The notes under the pieces were generated by a model, which was not told the DNA's origin, made no database searches, and worked only from the letters and a program-made list of their open reading frames with translations. Both the position numbers and the translations under genes were made by a program. From CAVUCH01 sp963763095 (GTDB lineage: Bacteria > Acidobacteriota > Vicinamibacteria > Vicinamibacterales > JAENWD01): a DNA stretch of 64,000 nt. The stretch is taken from contig CAVXNR010000039.1 of the NCBI GenBank assembly GCA_963763095.1, positions 25,690-89,689 of the forward strand, read 5' to 3'. Position 1 is the first letter of the stretch; every line of letters starts with the position of its first letter. Of this stretch, positions 8,376 through 17,170 are shown piece after piece.

Positions 8376-9787
8376 TCACTTCCTCTTCCACCTCGTCCCC
8401 CCCGCCGTGTCTTCGAGGAGGATTCCCCGGGCGGCGAGGTCGTCGCGGATGCGATCGGCGGCGGCGAAGTCGCGGTCGCGACGGGCCTGCTTGCGAGCCT
8501 CGATCAGCTGCTCGATTTCGCCGGCGTTCTCCTGCGGCTGCGCGTCTTCGGCCTGCCGCAGGCCGATGACCCCGAGCACGCGGTCGAAGAGCGCGAACGC
8601 CTCGTTCACGACCGGCACATCGCCCTGGCCGAACCGTCCCTCGTCGATCGCGGTGTTCAGGGGACGCACCAGGTCGAACAGCACGGCGAGACCGGCCGCG
8701 GTGTTGAGATCATCGGCGAGCGCCGCATGGAAGGCCGCGCGCGCTTCGGTCACCCGCGTCTGCACCTCGGGATGCGCGCCGGGAGCGGTGATTGTCTCGA
8801 GGCGCGCGAGGAAATCCGTGAGGCGCCGGAGTGCCTCGTCGGCCTGGTGCAGGTTGTCCCAGCTGAACTTCAGCTGCTTCCGGTAGTGGATGGAGAGCAG
8901 CAGATATCGCAGCGCCGACGCTCGGAAGCCCTTTGCGGTGATGTCCCGAACGTTGTACGCGTTGCCGAGTGACTTCGACATCTTCTGCTCGTCGACCTGC
9001 AGATGCTCGGTGTGCACCCAGAATCGCGAGAACGGCCGTCCCGTGGCACCCTCGCTCTGCGCCACCTCGTTTTCGTGGTGCGGAAAAATCAGGTCCACGC
9101 CGCCGGTGTGCACGTCAATGGGCGGCTCGCCGAGCAGCCGCAGCGCCATGGCCGAGCACTCGATGTGCCAGCCGGGACGGCCGGGCCCGATGCCGTAATC
9201 CCACGTCGGCTCGTCCGGCTTGGTGGCTTTCCACAACACGAAGTCCCGGACGTCCTCCTTCGAGTAGTTGTCGGTGTCGATCCGCGCACCCGGCTTGATG
9301 CCTGCCTGGTCCAGGCGCGCGAGCTTTCCGTAGCCGGGGAAGGTGGCGATGCGGAAGTAGATGGACCCGTTGCTGCGATACGTGTGGCCATGCGACTCGA
9401 GCGCCTGGATCATCTCGACCATCGCGCGCAGGTTGGGCTCGTCGGTCGCCCGCGGCATCTCCTCCACCGTCTCCAGTCCCAGCGCCACCGCGTCTTCCCT
9501 GAAGGCGCTGATGTACTGATCGGTGTATCGCGTAGCGGAACCCCGGCCTTCTGCGCACCGGCAATGGTGCGATCGTCCACGTCGGTGAAGTTCATCACCT
9601 GATGGACGTCGAACCCGCACAGATACTTGAGCGTCCGCCGCAACACGTCGATGCACACGAAGGTGCGGAAGTTGCCGATGTGGCCTCTGTTGTACACGGT
9701 GAGACCGCACGTGTACATGCGGACGGTGTTGTCGCGCAACGGCGCGAACTCCTCTTCCTCCCGGGTGAGCGTATTGTAGAGACGCAT
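8376..9787 (-). CDS. cysS: Cysteinyl-tRNA synthetase (single-base frameshift near 9538)
   Basis: The enzyme charges tRNA-Cys. It starts at ATG 9787 (MRLYNTLTREEEEF). The HIGH-like motif appears as YNRGHIGNF and KMSKS in EQKMSKSLGN, with zinc-ligand region WHIECSAMA. Around 9538 the frame breaks: the first part reads AGVPLRD and the second resumes with YTDQYISAF. Restoring one base rebuilds a 470-residue protein of normal length ending GGTRWKRK. As cysS is essential and nothing else is decayed, a sequencing or assembly deletion is the likeliest cause. It lies in the cluster DUF1844-MBL-ribF-small protein-cysS, 12 bases after its neighbour. Confidence 0.9.
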
Positions 9788-9799
9788 CTTCGATTCGAA

Positions 9800-10126
9800 C
9801 TACTCCGCGTCGTGTACCTGCCAGGAGAAGCGGCTTCCGCCATGCCCCTCGTCCGACGCCCCCTGAGGCACATCCCATGTGACCTCCACGGTCGCCATCG
9901 ACCCATTGAATGGACGATCGAAGGTCACCCGAATCGGCCGCGCGTCCACTCCGGGCTGGCTCAGACGCTCTGCGACGGCCTGCTCGAGCATCTCGCAGGC
10001 GTTCTGTGCCCGATCGTCGGGCAGCCCCAGGTAGTGCGCCATGCGCCCGCACACCTCGCGAACCAGCGGCAGCAGATCGGCGCCTGCAGGCAGGGACATC
10101 GTGAACCGGAAGGTGTCGAGGGCCAT
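9800..10126 (-). CDS. Conserved small protein, anti-sigma/ATPase-like (108 aa)
   Basis: The 108-residue product starts at ATG 10126, 14 bases after ribF ends, and stops 12 bases before cysS. It reads FRFTMSLPAGADLLPLVREVC, then an Asn-containing helix LPDDRAQNACEMLEQAVAE, then strands IRVTFDRPF and ATVEVTW. The helix with a buried Asn recalls the N-box of SpoIIAB/RsbW-type HATPase domains, although the glycine-rich G-boxes are missing, so ATP binding is doubtful. No firm function. Position inside a housekeeping operon suggests a conserved gene rather than a chance frame. Confidence 0.65.
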   Translation of the reverse strand: MALDTFRFTMSLPAGADLLPLVREVCGRMAHYLGLPDDRAQNACEMLEQAVAERLSQPGVDARPIRVTFDRPFNGSMATVEVTWDVPQGASDEGHGGSRFSWQVHDAE

Positions 10127-10140
10127 CAGCTCTGCCGATC

Positions 10141-11079
10141 CTACAGCGACATGCGCTCGAAGAGAGAACGCGCCCGCTGCCGGTCGGCCTCGATTTGCGC
10201 GCGCAACTGCTCGATACCGTCGAACACGCGCTCGTCCCTGAGCCGCTGCACGAACCCGAGGCGCATCGACGCGCCGTACAGATCACGCTCGAACCCCAGG
10301 AGGTGCGTCTCGATCGTCGTGCGCTCGGCGTCGCCGAAGGTCGGACGCACCCCGATGTTCGTGATGGCCGGGTGGATCACCGAGTCGAGCTGCACCGTGG
10401 TCGCATAGACCCCGTGCGGCGGGATCAGCTCGTTCGCGGTCTCCAGGTTGGCCGTCGGGAATCCAAGGTCCCGGCCACGTCGGGCGCCGGCGACAACGAT
10501 CCCGTCGATCGCATACGAGTGCCCGAGCAGCGCCCCGGCCTCATCGACGCGCCCTTCGCTGATCAACCGGCGGATCCGCGTGCTGCTGACGACGAACTCG
10601 CGGTAGCGGACCGGGTCGATCTTCTCGGCACGGAACCCGTACCGCGCACCGAGCGTGCGAAGCATCGAGAAATTGCCCGCACGATCGCGTCCGAACAGGA
10701 AGTTCGCGCCGACCCACACCTCGGCGACGTGCAGCCATTCGACGAGCACCGTACGCACGAACATCTCGGGGTCCCACCGGGACAACTCGGGCGTGAACCG
10801 CACGACCGCCGTTCCCTGGATGCCGGCGGCGGCGATGGCCTCGATCCGCTGGGCCTTCGTCATCAGGAGCGGCGGCGCCTTGTCGGGACGCACCACGCGC
10901 GGCGGGTGCGGGTCGAACGTCATCACCACCGACGTCGCTCCGCGCTCGCCCGCACGGCGGTTGACGCGTTCGATGATCTTCACGTGGCCGCGGTGCAGGC
11001 CGTCGAAGTTGCCGAGCGCCAGCACCGGGTGCGTCCACCGGGGCGGTTTCGGGTCGTCTGGGAAGTGGATGACGTCCAC
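10141..11079 (-). CDS. ribF: Bifunctional riboflavin kinase/FAD synthetase
   Basis: The 312-residue protein converts riboflavin to FMN and then FAD. It starts at GTG 11079. The FAD synthetase nucleotidyltransferase half carries ALGNFDGLHRGH near residue 22 and the SSTRIRRLI segment. The C-terminal flavokinase half has RGRDLGFPTANLE and the IGVRPTFGD loop. Length and domain order are standard. It is the middle gene of a minus-strand cluster, 32 bases downstream of the MBL gene. No FMN riboswitch is evident, as expected for an internal gene. Confidence 0.95.
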   Translation of the reverse strand: MDVIHFPDDPKPPRWTHPVLALGNFDGLHRGHVKIIERVNRRAGERGATSVVMTFDPHPPRVVRPDKAPPLLMTKAQRIEAIAAAGIQGTAVVRFTPELSRWDPEMFVRTVLVEWLHVAEVWVGANFLFGRDRAGNFSMLRTLGARYGFRAEKIDPVRYREFVVSSTRIRRLISEGRVDEAGALLGHSYAIDGIVVAGARRGRDLGFPTANLETANELIPPHGVYATTVQLDSVIHPAITNIGVRPTFGDAERTTIETHLLGFERDLYGASMRLGFVQRLRDERVFDGIEQLRAQIEADRQRARSLFERMSL

Positions 11080-11111
11080 GCGGGAATGCGCCGGTCCGCT
11101 CGCACCGGCCC

Positions 11112-11891
11112 TCAGAGGGCGAACTCCAATGTCAGGCCATCATATGCCAGGTCGACGCCCTCGGGCAGTCGCGCGCACGTCGCGGCGTGCGGCAGATCGT
11201 GCGCGATGTGCGTGAACCACGCGCGTGAGGGTCTCAGGCGCTCGACCACCGCGAGGGCTTCGGCGACGGTGAAATGCGTGGGATGCGGCTTGTCCCGAAG
11301 GGCGTCGATCACGAGCAGATCCACACCGTCCAGCAACGGCCACGCCTCCGCCGGAATCTCGCTGCAGTCGGTCAGATAGGCAAACGGACCCACTCGATAG
11401 CCGAGGATGTGGCGTCGTCCGTGCAGCAGCGGCACGGGCGTGACGGGCGTGCGTCCGAGGCAGAACTCCCCCGCGACGGTGAAGAGGTCGAGCTGCGGCA
11501 GCCCGCCACCATGCGGTGTGCGCGCCTCGAAGATGTAGGCGAACGTCCGCCTGATCTCCGCCACGGTGAGCGCGTCGGCGTAGCAGGGGATGCTGCCGTC
11601 CTGGAGCGCGTTGTAGCGCCGCACCTCGTCAAGGCCCATCACGTGGTCGGCGTGACTGTGGGTGAAGAGGATGGCATCCACCCGCCGCAGTCGGAAGCGC
11701 AGCGCCTGCTGCCGCAGGTCGGTGGCAGTGTCCACCAGCACCGCCAGGTCCGGCAGCTCGATGTAGATGGACGGCCGCATGCGGTCGTCGCGCGGGTCGT
11801 CGGACGTGCAAACGGGGCAGGCGCACCCGATCATCGGGACGCCGTGCGAGGTTCCCGTTCCGAGAAAGGTGACCCTGGCTCGGCCGATCAC
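11112..11891 (-). CDS. MBL-fold metal hydrolase, PhnP-like phosphodiesterase
   Basis: The 259-residue protein has the metallo-beta-lactamase motif THSHADHVMG and an N-terminal LGTGTSHGVPMIGCACPVC segment. That segment contains the Cys cluster typical of PhnP-like cyclic phosphodiesterases. Later ligands include LLHG, LTDCSEIP and FTHIAHDLPH. It starts at GTG 11891, overlapping the stop of the DUF1844 gene as GTGA, so translation is probably coupled. PhnP opens ribosyl-1,2-cyclic phosphates; no phn genes are nearby, so the substrate may be another cyclic or short nucleotide. Cytoplasmic. Confidence 0.85.
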   Translation of the reverse strand: MIGRARVTFLGTGTSHGVPMIGCACPVCTSDDPRDDRMRPSIYIELPDLAVLVDTATDLRQQALRFRLRRVDAILFTHSHADHVMGLDEVRRYNALQDGSIPCYADALTVAEIRRTFAYIFEARTPHGGGLPQLDLFTVAGEFCLGRTPVTPVPLLHGRRHILGYRVGPFAYLTDCSEIPAEAWPLLDGVDLLVIDALRDKPHPTHFTVAEALAVVERLRPSRAWFTHIAHDLPHAATCARLPEGVDLAYDGLTLEFAL

Positions 11892-12181
11892 GGCTGGATG
11901 ATGCGCGGCCGGTCGTCGTGCTGCTGCTGCGCCTGCACGTAGCGGAGCCGCAGCTCGTAGAGCACCTGCTCGAGCACCTGCCGTTCCTCGGCGGTGAGGT
12001 TCCCCTTGGTCTTCTGTTCGAGCAGCGCGAGGATGTCGATCATCTGCTGCGCGGCGGGCAGGTCGGACGGCGCGGGCGCCTCCTCACCGGGCACGGCCAC
12101 GTCGCCGAAGTGGACGGCGGCCGTGTGCGCGATGGAGATGACGAACCCGATAAAGGTGACGGTCTGTGCAGGCTCTGACAT
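11888..12181 (-). CDS. DUF1844 domain protein
   Basis: The 97-residue protein reads TFIGFVISIAHTAAVHFGD, then AQQMIDILALLEQKTKGNL and EERQVLEQVLYELRLRYVQ, the characteristic helical pattern of DUF1844, a small family common in Acidobacteria and Deltaproteobacteria. Function is unknown. It is the first gene of the leftward cluster and is divergent from mazG; 12182-12241 is the 60-base shared promoter region. Its end overlaps the MBL gene by four bases. Confidence 0.8.
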   Translation of the reverse strand: MSEPAQTVTFIGFVISIAHTAAVHFGDVAVPGEEAPAPSDLPAAQQMIDILALLEQKTKGNLTAEERQVLEQVLYELRLRYVQAQQQHDDRPRIIQP

Positions 12182-12241
12182 GGCGCGACTCGTTACAATG
12201 CTCCCAAACGCACTATTCTACCCGACCCCGTCGAGACTCCC

Positions 12242-13045
12242 ATGCACACCCCCGGCGACCGCTTCACACAGCTCCTGGAGATCATGCGCACGCTTCGGTC
12301 CCCCGCCGGCTGCCCGTGGGATCGCGAGCAGACGCTCCAGTCCCTGCGGCCCTTCCTGCTCGAGGAGACCTACGAGGCGCTCGAAGCGATCGACAGCGGC
12401 GACCCGGCGGCCCTGCGGGAGGAGCTCGGCGATTTGCTCTTCGAGGTCGTGTTCCTCGCCGAGATCGCGGAGGAGGCTGGACAGTTCACCATTGCGGACG
12501 CGATCGAGACGATTGCGACGAAGCTCGTGCGGCGGCACCCGCACGTGTTCGGAGACGCGGACCGCGCACAGTCGGCGGCGGACATTCTCGGCCGCTGGGA
12601 AGAGCTGAAGCGGGACGAACGGGCGGCGACGGGTGCGCCCGTGAAAACCACGCTCGGCGGCGTTCCGAAGACGTTGCCGGGGCTGCTGCGCGCCTACGAA
12701 TACGGCAGCCGCGCGGCCTCGGTCGGCTTCGACTGGGAACGCGCCTCCGACGTCGTCGGCAAAATCGAAGAGGAGATCCGCGAGGTACGCGGCGCGCTCG
12801 AGAACCCGACGAACGACCCTGCGGCGCTCGAGGAGGAGATGGGCGACCTGCTCTTCGCGATCGCGAACCTCTCGCGCAAGCTCGGAGTGGAGCCGGAGAA
12901 CGCGCTGCGCCGCGCCAACGACAAGTTCGCGGCACGGTTCACGGAACTGGAACGGCGCCTGACGGAGCGCGGCGTGCGGATGAAGACAGCCAGCCTGGAC
13001 GCGCTCGAGGCAGAGTGGCAGGCGATGAAGCGGGACCTTCGCTGA
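12242..13045 (+). CDS. mazG: Nucleoside triphosphate pyrophosphohydrolase MazG
   Basis: The 267-residue protein is a full two-domain MazG: first domain GCPWDREQTLQSLRPFLLEE with EExxE-type Mg ligands and GDLLFEVVFLAEIAEE, second domain with GFDWERASDVVGKIEEEI and EEEMGDLLFAIANL. It hydrolyses (d)NTPs to NMPs and pyrophosphate, cleaning nucleotide pools and dampening stress alarmones in some bacteria. It starts at ATG 12242, divergent from the DUF1844 cluster, and is followed by a repeat module. Confidence 0.93.
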   Translation: MHTPGDRFTQLLEIMRTLRSPAGCPWDREQTLQSLRPFLLEETYEALEAIDSGDPAALREELGDLLFEVVFLAEIAEEAGQFTIADAIETIATKLVRRHPHVFGDADRAQSAADILGRWEELKRDERAATGAPVKTTLGGVPKTLPGLLRAYEYGSRAASVGFDWERASDVVGKIEEEIREVRGALENPTNDPAALEEEMGDLLFAIANLSRKLGVEPENALRRANDKFAARFTELERRLTERGVRMKTASLDALEAEWQAMKRDLR

Positions 13046-13103
13046 TCAGCGCGCCGTGACACCCGCCCTCTAAGGAGCACTAAACCCGCGATTCACTTGT
13101 GTA

Positions 13104-13173
13104 GTCATGTGGGGCAGGCCTTCAGGCCTGCTAGAGCGCACCGATTTGCAGGGCTGAAGCCCTGCCCCACATC
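13104..13173. repeat. 70-bp two-palindrome module, copy 1
   Basis: Two hairpins are joined by a conserved linker: GGGGCAGGCCTTCAGGCCTGC, then TAGAGCGCACCGATTTG, then GCAGGGCTGAAGCCCTGC with outer CATGTGG/CCACATC ends. The same module with the same spacing occurs at 39101-39170 and, inverted, at 35181-35250. It sits between the convergent ends of mazG and comEC. Confidence 0.85.
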
Positions 13174-13217
13174 ACCGGCGCGGTGACATGACAAGCGAGC
13201 ACAGCCTCTAAGCGGCA

Positions 13218-15782
13218 TCATTGTGTCCTTCGTGCCGCCGGACGTACGAACGGGGTGACGTTCACCGTCAGCCCGTCGGTGTCGATCGTGATTGCACCCT
13301 GCTGGTCCGTGCGGTAGACGGCGGCGCCGATCTGGTGGTAGCGCGCCAGCACCGCTGGGGACGGGTGGCCGAACCGGTTGCCGCGGCCGCAGCTGACGAT
13401 GGCGATCTGGGGACGGAGCGCGGTGAGGAAGGGCATCGAGCTCGACGTGGCGCTGCCGTGGTGGGGTACCTTCAGCACACGGAGCCGCGCCGGCGGGATC
13501 ACGGGCGCCAGTCCTTCTTCGACGGCCCTACTGATGTCGCCGGGCAGCACGATCGACACGTCGCCGTATCGGATCTCCAGCACCAGCGAGTCGTCGTTGC
13601 GCACTCGCTGGCGTTCCCAGTCCGGCTGGGGTGGGTGCCACGCGCGCACGATTGCGGGGCCATCGCGCAGCAGGTCGCCGGCCTGAACGGTGCGCCAGGG
13701 GATCCGTCCTGCGTCGGCGCGGGCGGCAAGATCTGTCAGGCCAACGTCCCGGGGGACGGGCACGCCGTCCCAGAACTCGCGGGGGCGGAACATCTCGAGC
13801 GCTGCGCCGGCGCCGCCTGCGTGGTCGGCATCCCCGTGCGTTACCGCAAGGACGTCGAGCCTTCGCACGCCGAAGTGCCACAGCGCCGGCGCAACCACGC
13901 GCTCACCAACGTCAAAGCGTGCCGTGCTGCCGAGGCCGCCCGAATCGACGAGCAGCGTGCGCCCGGACGGCAACCGCACGAACGTGGCATCCCCTTGCCC
14001 GACGTCGAGGACGACGATGCGGAGTCGGGCGGGAGACGGCCAGGGCGGCAGAGGGGCAGCGACGATCAGCAGCGCGGCGGCCCCAGTGGAGAGCACGGCG
14101 ACGCGCCGCGCTCCACGGTGCCATGGGACGGTCCACCGCACCCAGACGCGCGCGGACACCAGCGATACCAGCCCACAGTAGTAGAGCGCCACCAGCAGCA
14201 GCGAGGGCGCCGGCACACGCCACGTGAGCCACGGCACGTGATGTACGAGCGCCGCCGACGAGACGAGCCCCAGCGCCGCCTGGTGCGGTACCCAGCCGGC
14301 CCAGTGTGCGAGTGGCGGCACTGCCGCGGTGATCGCCACGGCGGCCAGGCCGCCAATCTGAACGATAGACATGAGCGGAACCGCGGCGAAGTTGAAGAGC
14401 AGCCCGGCGAGCGTCACGCGCGAGAAGAAGAGCGGCCCCAGCGGAAGCAGCGCCACTTCCGCGGCTGCCGACGCAGCGAGCAGCGCAAGCGCAGGCCGCA
14501 GGAGCCGCGCACCCTCCACAGCCGACATGAACGCCGGCACGCCCAGCACGATCGCGATCGTCGCACCGAAAGTAAGGAGGAAGCCCGGGTCGACGAGCGC
14601 CAGCGGGTTGTCCACGAGGATGAGCGAGGCGGCAACCGCCAGGGCGCTCGCCGCCGAGGTCCGCTGATCGAGCAGCATCGCGCCCAGGTAGACCACCGCC
14701 ATGGTGGTCGCCCGAGACACGGAACTGCCGCCCCCGGCGAGCTCTGCATAGGCGACCAGCGCGAGGACCGTCAGCGAGAGCCCTGCCCGCCACGGTACGA
14801 GCAGCAACCGGCACGTCGCGAGCAGGCACCCCGCGAGGATCGCGATGTTGCCGCCGGAAATCGCGATCACGTGGTACGTGCCGGCCTCCTGGAGATCGCG
14901 CTCGATCCGATCGTCGAGGCCGGCGCGATCGCCAATCAAGATGGCCGTCACAATCGCAGCCGTCGTCTGATCCCACGACCCGACGCTTGCCACGGTCAGC
15001 TGCCGGATGCGGTGTCGCGCGGACGCGGCGAGCTCCTCGAGCCACGGCCCACGTCCGACGACATCCACCAGCGCTCCGCTCTTGACCGACCCGGCGAGCG
15101 CCGTACCACGCCGGGCAAGCGAGAGCGCCAGGTCCGGCACGCCCGGGTCCAGGTACCGCGCCGGCTCCCTCAGCATCGCCTGCACCCGCAGACGGCGGCC
15201 CGCACGCCAATCGGAGATGCGTGCGGCCGCAAGGCTGCCGAGTACGGTCAGCATCACACCGCCGCTCACACGCTCCGCCGCTGGCCCGCGTCGGAGCTCC
15301 TCGACCTCGATACTCAGGCCCACGCCTTGTGGGAGGACGGCCGCGTCCTGCCTTAGGCGTCCGACGATTGTGACGACCTGGTCGAGGTCGTGTGTGCGAC
15401 CGCGATAGCGGGGGCGTGAGGGTGTCGCGACCGCGTCGTCAGGGGCACGGTCGAGGAATGGATCCTCACGGCGGCCGGCGCGAGGGGCCTGGTCACCGCT
15501 GCCTGGAGATCGGACGCCGCTGTCCCCGAGGACAGCCGCACGCAGTGGCGGTGCCTGGGCGAGGCGCTCGGCACTGGAACCGAGGGCAACGCCCGCTGCG
15601 AGCCATCCAGCAAGGACCAGCAGGAGGAAACGGAGAGCATGGCGGCGCGAGTACGCGTGGACTGCCGCACCGAGCGCCCACACCAGCGCAACAGCTGCAA
15701 TAGGCGGCGGTAGCCTCAGCGTGATGCCGCATGCGACGCCCGCGATGAGGGCCGCGGCGGGCCAGGCAAACGCATGAGGCAC
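13218..15782 (-). CDS. comEC: DNA internalization competence protein ComEC/Rec2
   Basis: The 854-residue inner-membrane protein forms the DNA-uptake channel. A multi-helix N-terminus is followed by an OB-like soluble part, then the competence domain with YHVIAISGGNIAIL and many hydrophobic helices. A C-terminal metallo-beta-lactamase domain has VLDVGQGDATFV, VTHGDADHAGG and KVPHHGSATSSS. Length is typical. A low-complexity Gly/Pro/Arg insert lies at about residues 90-130. No comEA or comF is adjacent. It is convergent with mazG and followed upstream by an inverted repeat. Confidence 0.92.
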   Translation of the reverse strand: MPHAFAWPAAALIAGVACGITLRLPPPIAAVALVWALGAAVHAYSRRHALRFLLLVLAGWLAAGVALGSSAERLAQAPPLRAAVLGDSGVRSPGSGDQAPRAGRREDPFLDRAPDDAVATPSRPRYRGRTHDLDQVVTIVGRLRQDAAVLPQGVGLSIEVEELRRGPAAERVSGGVMLTVLGSLAAARISDWRAGRRLRVQAMLREPARYLDPGVPDLALSLARRGTALAGSVKSGALVDVVGRGPWLEELAASARHRIRQLTVASVGSWDQTTAAIVTAILIGDRAGLDDRIERDLQEAGTYHVIAISGGNIAILAGCLLATCRLLLVPWRAGLSLTVLALVAYAELAGGGSSVSRATTMAVVYLGAMLLDQRTSAASALAVAASLILVDNPLALVDPGFLLTFGATIAIVLGVPAFMSAVEGARLLRPALALLAASAAAEVALLPLGPLFFSRVTLAGLLFNFAAVPLMSIVQIGGLAAVAITAAVPPLAHWAGWVPHQAALGLVSSAALVHHVPWLTWRVPAPSLLLVALYYCGLVSLVSARVWVRWTVPWHRGARRVAVLSTGAAALLIVAAPLPPWPSPARLRIVVLDVGQGDATFVRLPSGRTLLVDSGGLGSTARFDVGERVVAPALWHFGVRRLDVLAVTHGDADHAGGAGAALEMFRPREFWDGVPVPRDVGLTDLAARADAGRIPWRTVQAGDLLRDGPAIVRAWHPPQPDWERQRVRNDDSLVLEIRYGDVSIVLPGDISRAVEEGLAPVIPPARLRVLKVPHHGSATSSSMPFLTALRPQIAIVSCGRGNRFGHPSPAVLARYHQIGAAVYRTDQQGAITIDTDGLTVNVTPFVRPAARRTQ

Positions 15783-15846
15783 GTCCGCCTGCGAGCAAGA
15801 CGCCTGACATGCGGGAGGACACAGGCCAGCGGCGACGAATCAGTTT

Positions 15847-15926
15847 GAGATCGGGAGGTATTTGCAATCGCTGCAATCCACCAGCGCTGCGTGGATCGCA
15901 GATTCGTTGAAACACCTCCCGATCTC
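15847..15926. repeat. GATCGGGAGGT inverted-repeat element, copy 1
   Basis: Arms GAGATCGGGAGGT (15847-15859) and ACCTCCCGATCTC (15914-15926) are perfect complements. Inside them a second pair CTGCAATCCAC/GTGGATCGCAG (one mismatch) encloses the palindrome CAGCGCTG. The arms are shared with the element at 21333-21410. It lies between comEC and the DUF885 gene, both on the minus strand. Confidence 0.85.
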
Positions 15927-15929
15927 GAA

Positions 15930-17147
15930 TCATCGCGTCAGGGCGGAGGGGAGGCGGGGCGTGGATAAAAGGGCGCCGAACTCGGCCCAGCGGCGGGCGG
16001 GGTCCGCCGGGGTGCCGCCGCGCGCCTCGATGTACGCGCGCACCAGGTCCTTACCGAGGTTGTAGTTGATGACGTAGCTGCGGTACTGCTCGAAAAAGCG
16101 CACCCGCTGCTCGGCGCGCGCGCGGGGTTGCAGCGCGTACGTTTCGAGCCACGCGACGGCCGCCTCACGGGAGATCCTGCCGTTCAGATACTGGCGAGCG
16201 GCCTCGTTGCCGGCGTAGGCGAGGCGATCAGTGAGCGCGAGGATCGCGTAGTACTCGTCGGCGCGCGCAGGGTCCAGGCCAGCCAGCGGGAACAGGTGAT
16301 CGCGCTCGAACGCCACGCGCTCGGGGCCCGGGAACGCGACGTCGATGCCGAAGTTCGCCGTGCCTTCGGCGATGAGGGACTGCGGCGAGAAGAGCGCGTA
16401 GACGGTGAACTCGATCCAGCCGCGGCCGCGGACGAGACTCTCCTCCAGGAGCGCGTTGTACACGTGGTGGCCGGGGTACCCCTCGTGTGCCGCCAGATCG
16501 ATCGCCCGGTCGATGTAGATGGGAAGGTCGGTGTTGACCTGGATGAGGCTCGCGGCGCCGCCCTGGTACCAGTTGTAACCGGACCACGACTTGCCCTTGA
16601 CGTACTCCACCCTGAAGCGCTCGCCTGCAGGCAGCGTGAGGTGGTCGCGCGTACGCGCACGGCAGGCATCGATCGCAACCGCGAACACCCGGTCGATCCG
16701 GTCGGACGCGACGACGAACTGGCGCTTGAAGGCTTCGTGCCGGTCCGGAACCGCACCGGTGCCGGGCAGCCGCGCATCGAGGTCCGACAGCGTGCGGGCG
16801 AAGTAGTCCTCTCCGTGTGTCGGGGCCACGGCGTCGTAGAGCTCGCGCGACTCCTCGTCGAACGTGAAGCGCTCGCCCCCGAGCATACGCAGCCGGGCGT
16901 CTACCGCACGCAGCTGCCCGAGCAGATAGTCGCGGCGGAGGACCTCCATCTCGTCCGACACGGCCGCGGCAGTAGAAATGCCGTCCAACAAGCGCGCGGT
17001 CTCGTCACGCAGCTCGTTGAGCGATCGCGGCGCCGACCCTGGAACGGGTCTCCATTCCGCCGGGCCGTAGTAAGCGTCGACGTAGTCTGGATCGTGCTGC
17101 CCGACAGCGAGCACCAGCTTCACGTAGTCGGCGGCGAGGTGGTCCAT
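15930..17147 (-). CDS. DUF885-like metallohydrolase (405 aa)
   Basis: From ATG 17147 the protein has 405 residues. The zinc-site-like motif AHEGYPGHHVYN matches the HExxPGHH signature of DUF885 peptidase-like proteins; downstream EGTANFGID could supply a further ligand. It lacks the long signal-bearing N-terminus of many DUF885 members, so it may be cytoplasmic. It follows the FKBP lipoprotein gene by 23 bases and is probably co-transcribed with it. The stop lies four bases from the nearby inverted repeat. Peptidase activity is inferred from the motif only; the substrate is unknown. Confidence 0.75.
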   Translation of the reverse strand: MDHLAADYVKLVLAVGQHDPDYVDAYYGPAEWRPVPGSAPRSLNELRDETARLLDGISTAAAVSDEMEVLRRDYLLGQLRAVDARLRMLGGERFTFDEESRELYDAVAPTHGEDYFARTLSDLDARLPGTGAVPDRHEAFKRQFVVASDRIDRVFAVAIDACRARTRDHLTLPAGERFRVEYVKGKSWSGYNWYQGGAASLIQVNTDLPIYIDRAIDLAAHEGYPGHHVYNALLEESLVRGRGWIEFTVYALFSPQSLIAEGTANFGIDVAFPGPERVAFERDHLFPLAGLDPARADEYYAILALTDRLAYAGNEAARQYLNGRISREAAVAWLETYALQPRARAEQRVRFFEQYRSYVINYNLGKDLVRAYIEARGGTPADPARRWAEFGALLSTPRLPSALTR

Positions 17148-17170
17148 CGGTGATGGTCGCCCGACACCGA

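Noticed and set aside
8376..9787. Programmed frameshifting in cysS
   Set aside because: No slippery heptamer or stimulatory structure is apparent at the break, and similar breaks occur in unrelated genes; sequence error is simpler.
13221..15356. A 711-codon plus-strand frame opposite comEC
   Set aside because: ComEC motifs on the minus strand are unambiguous; the antisense frame has no recognisable motif.
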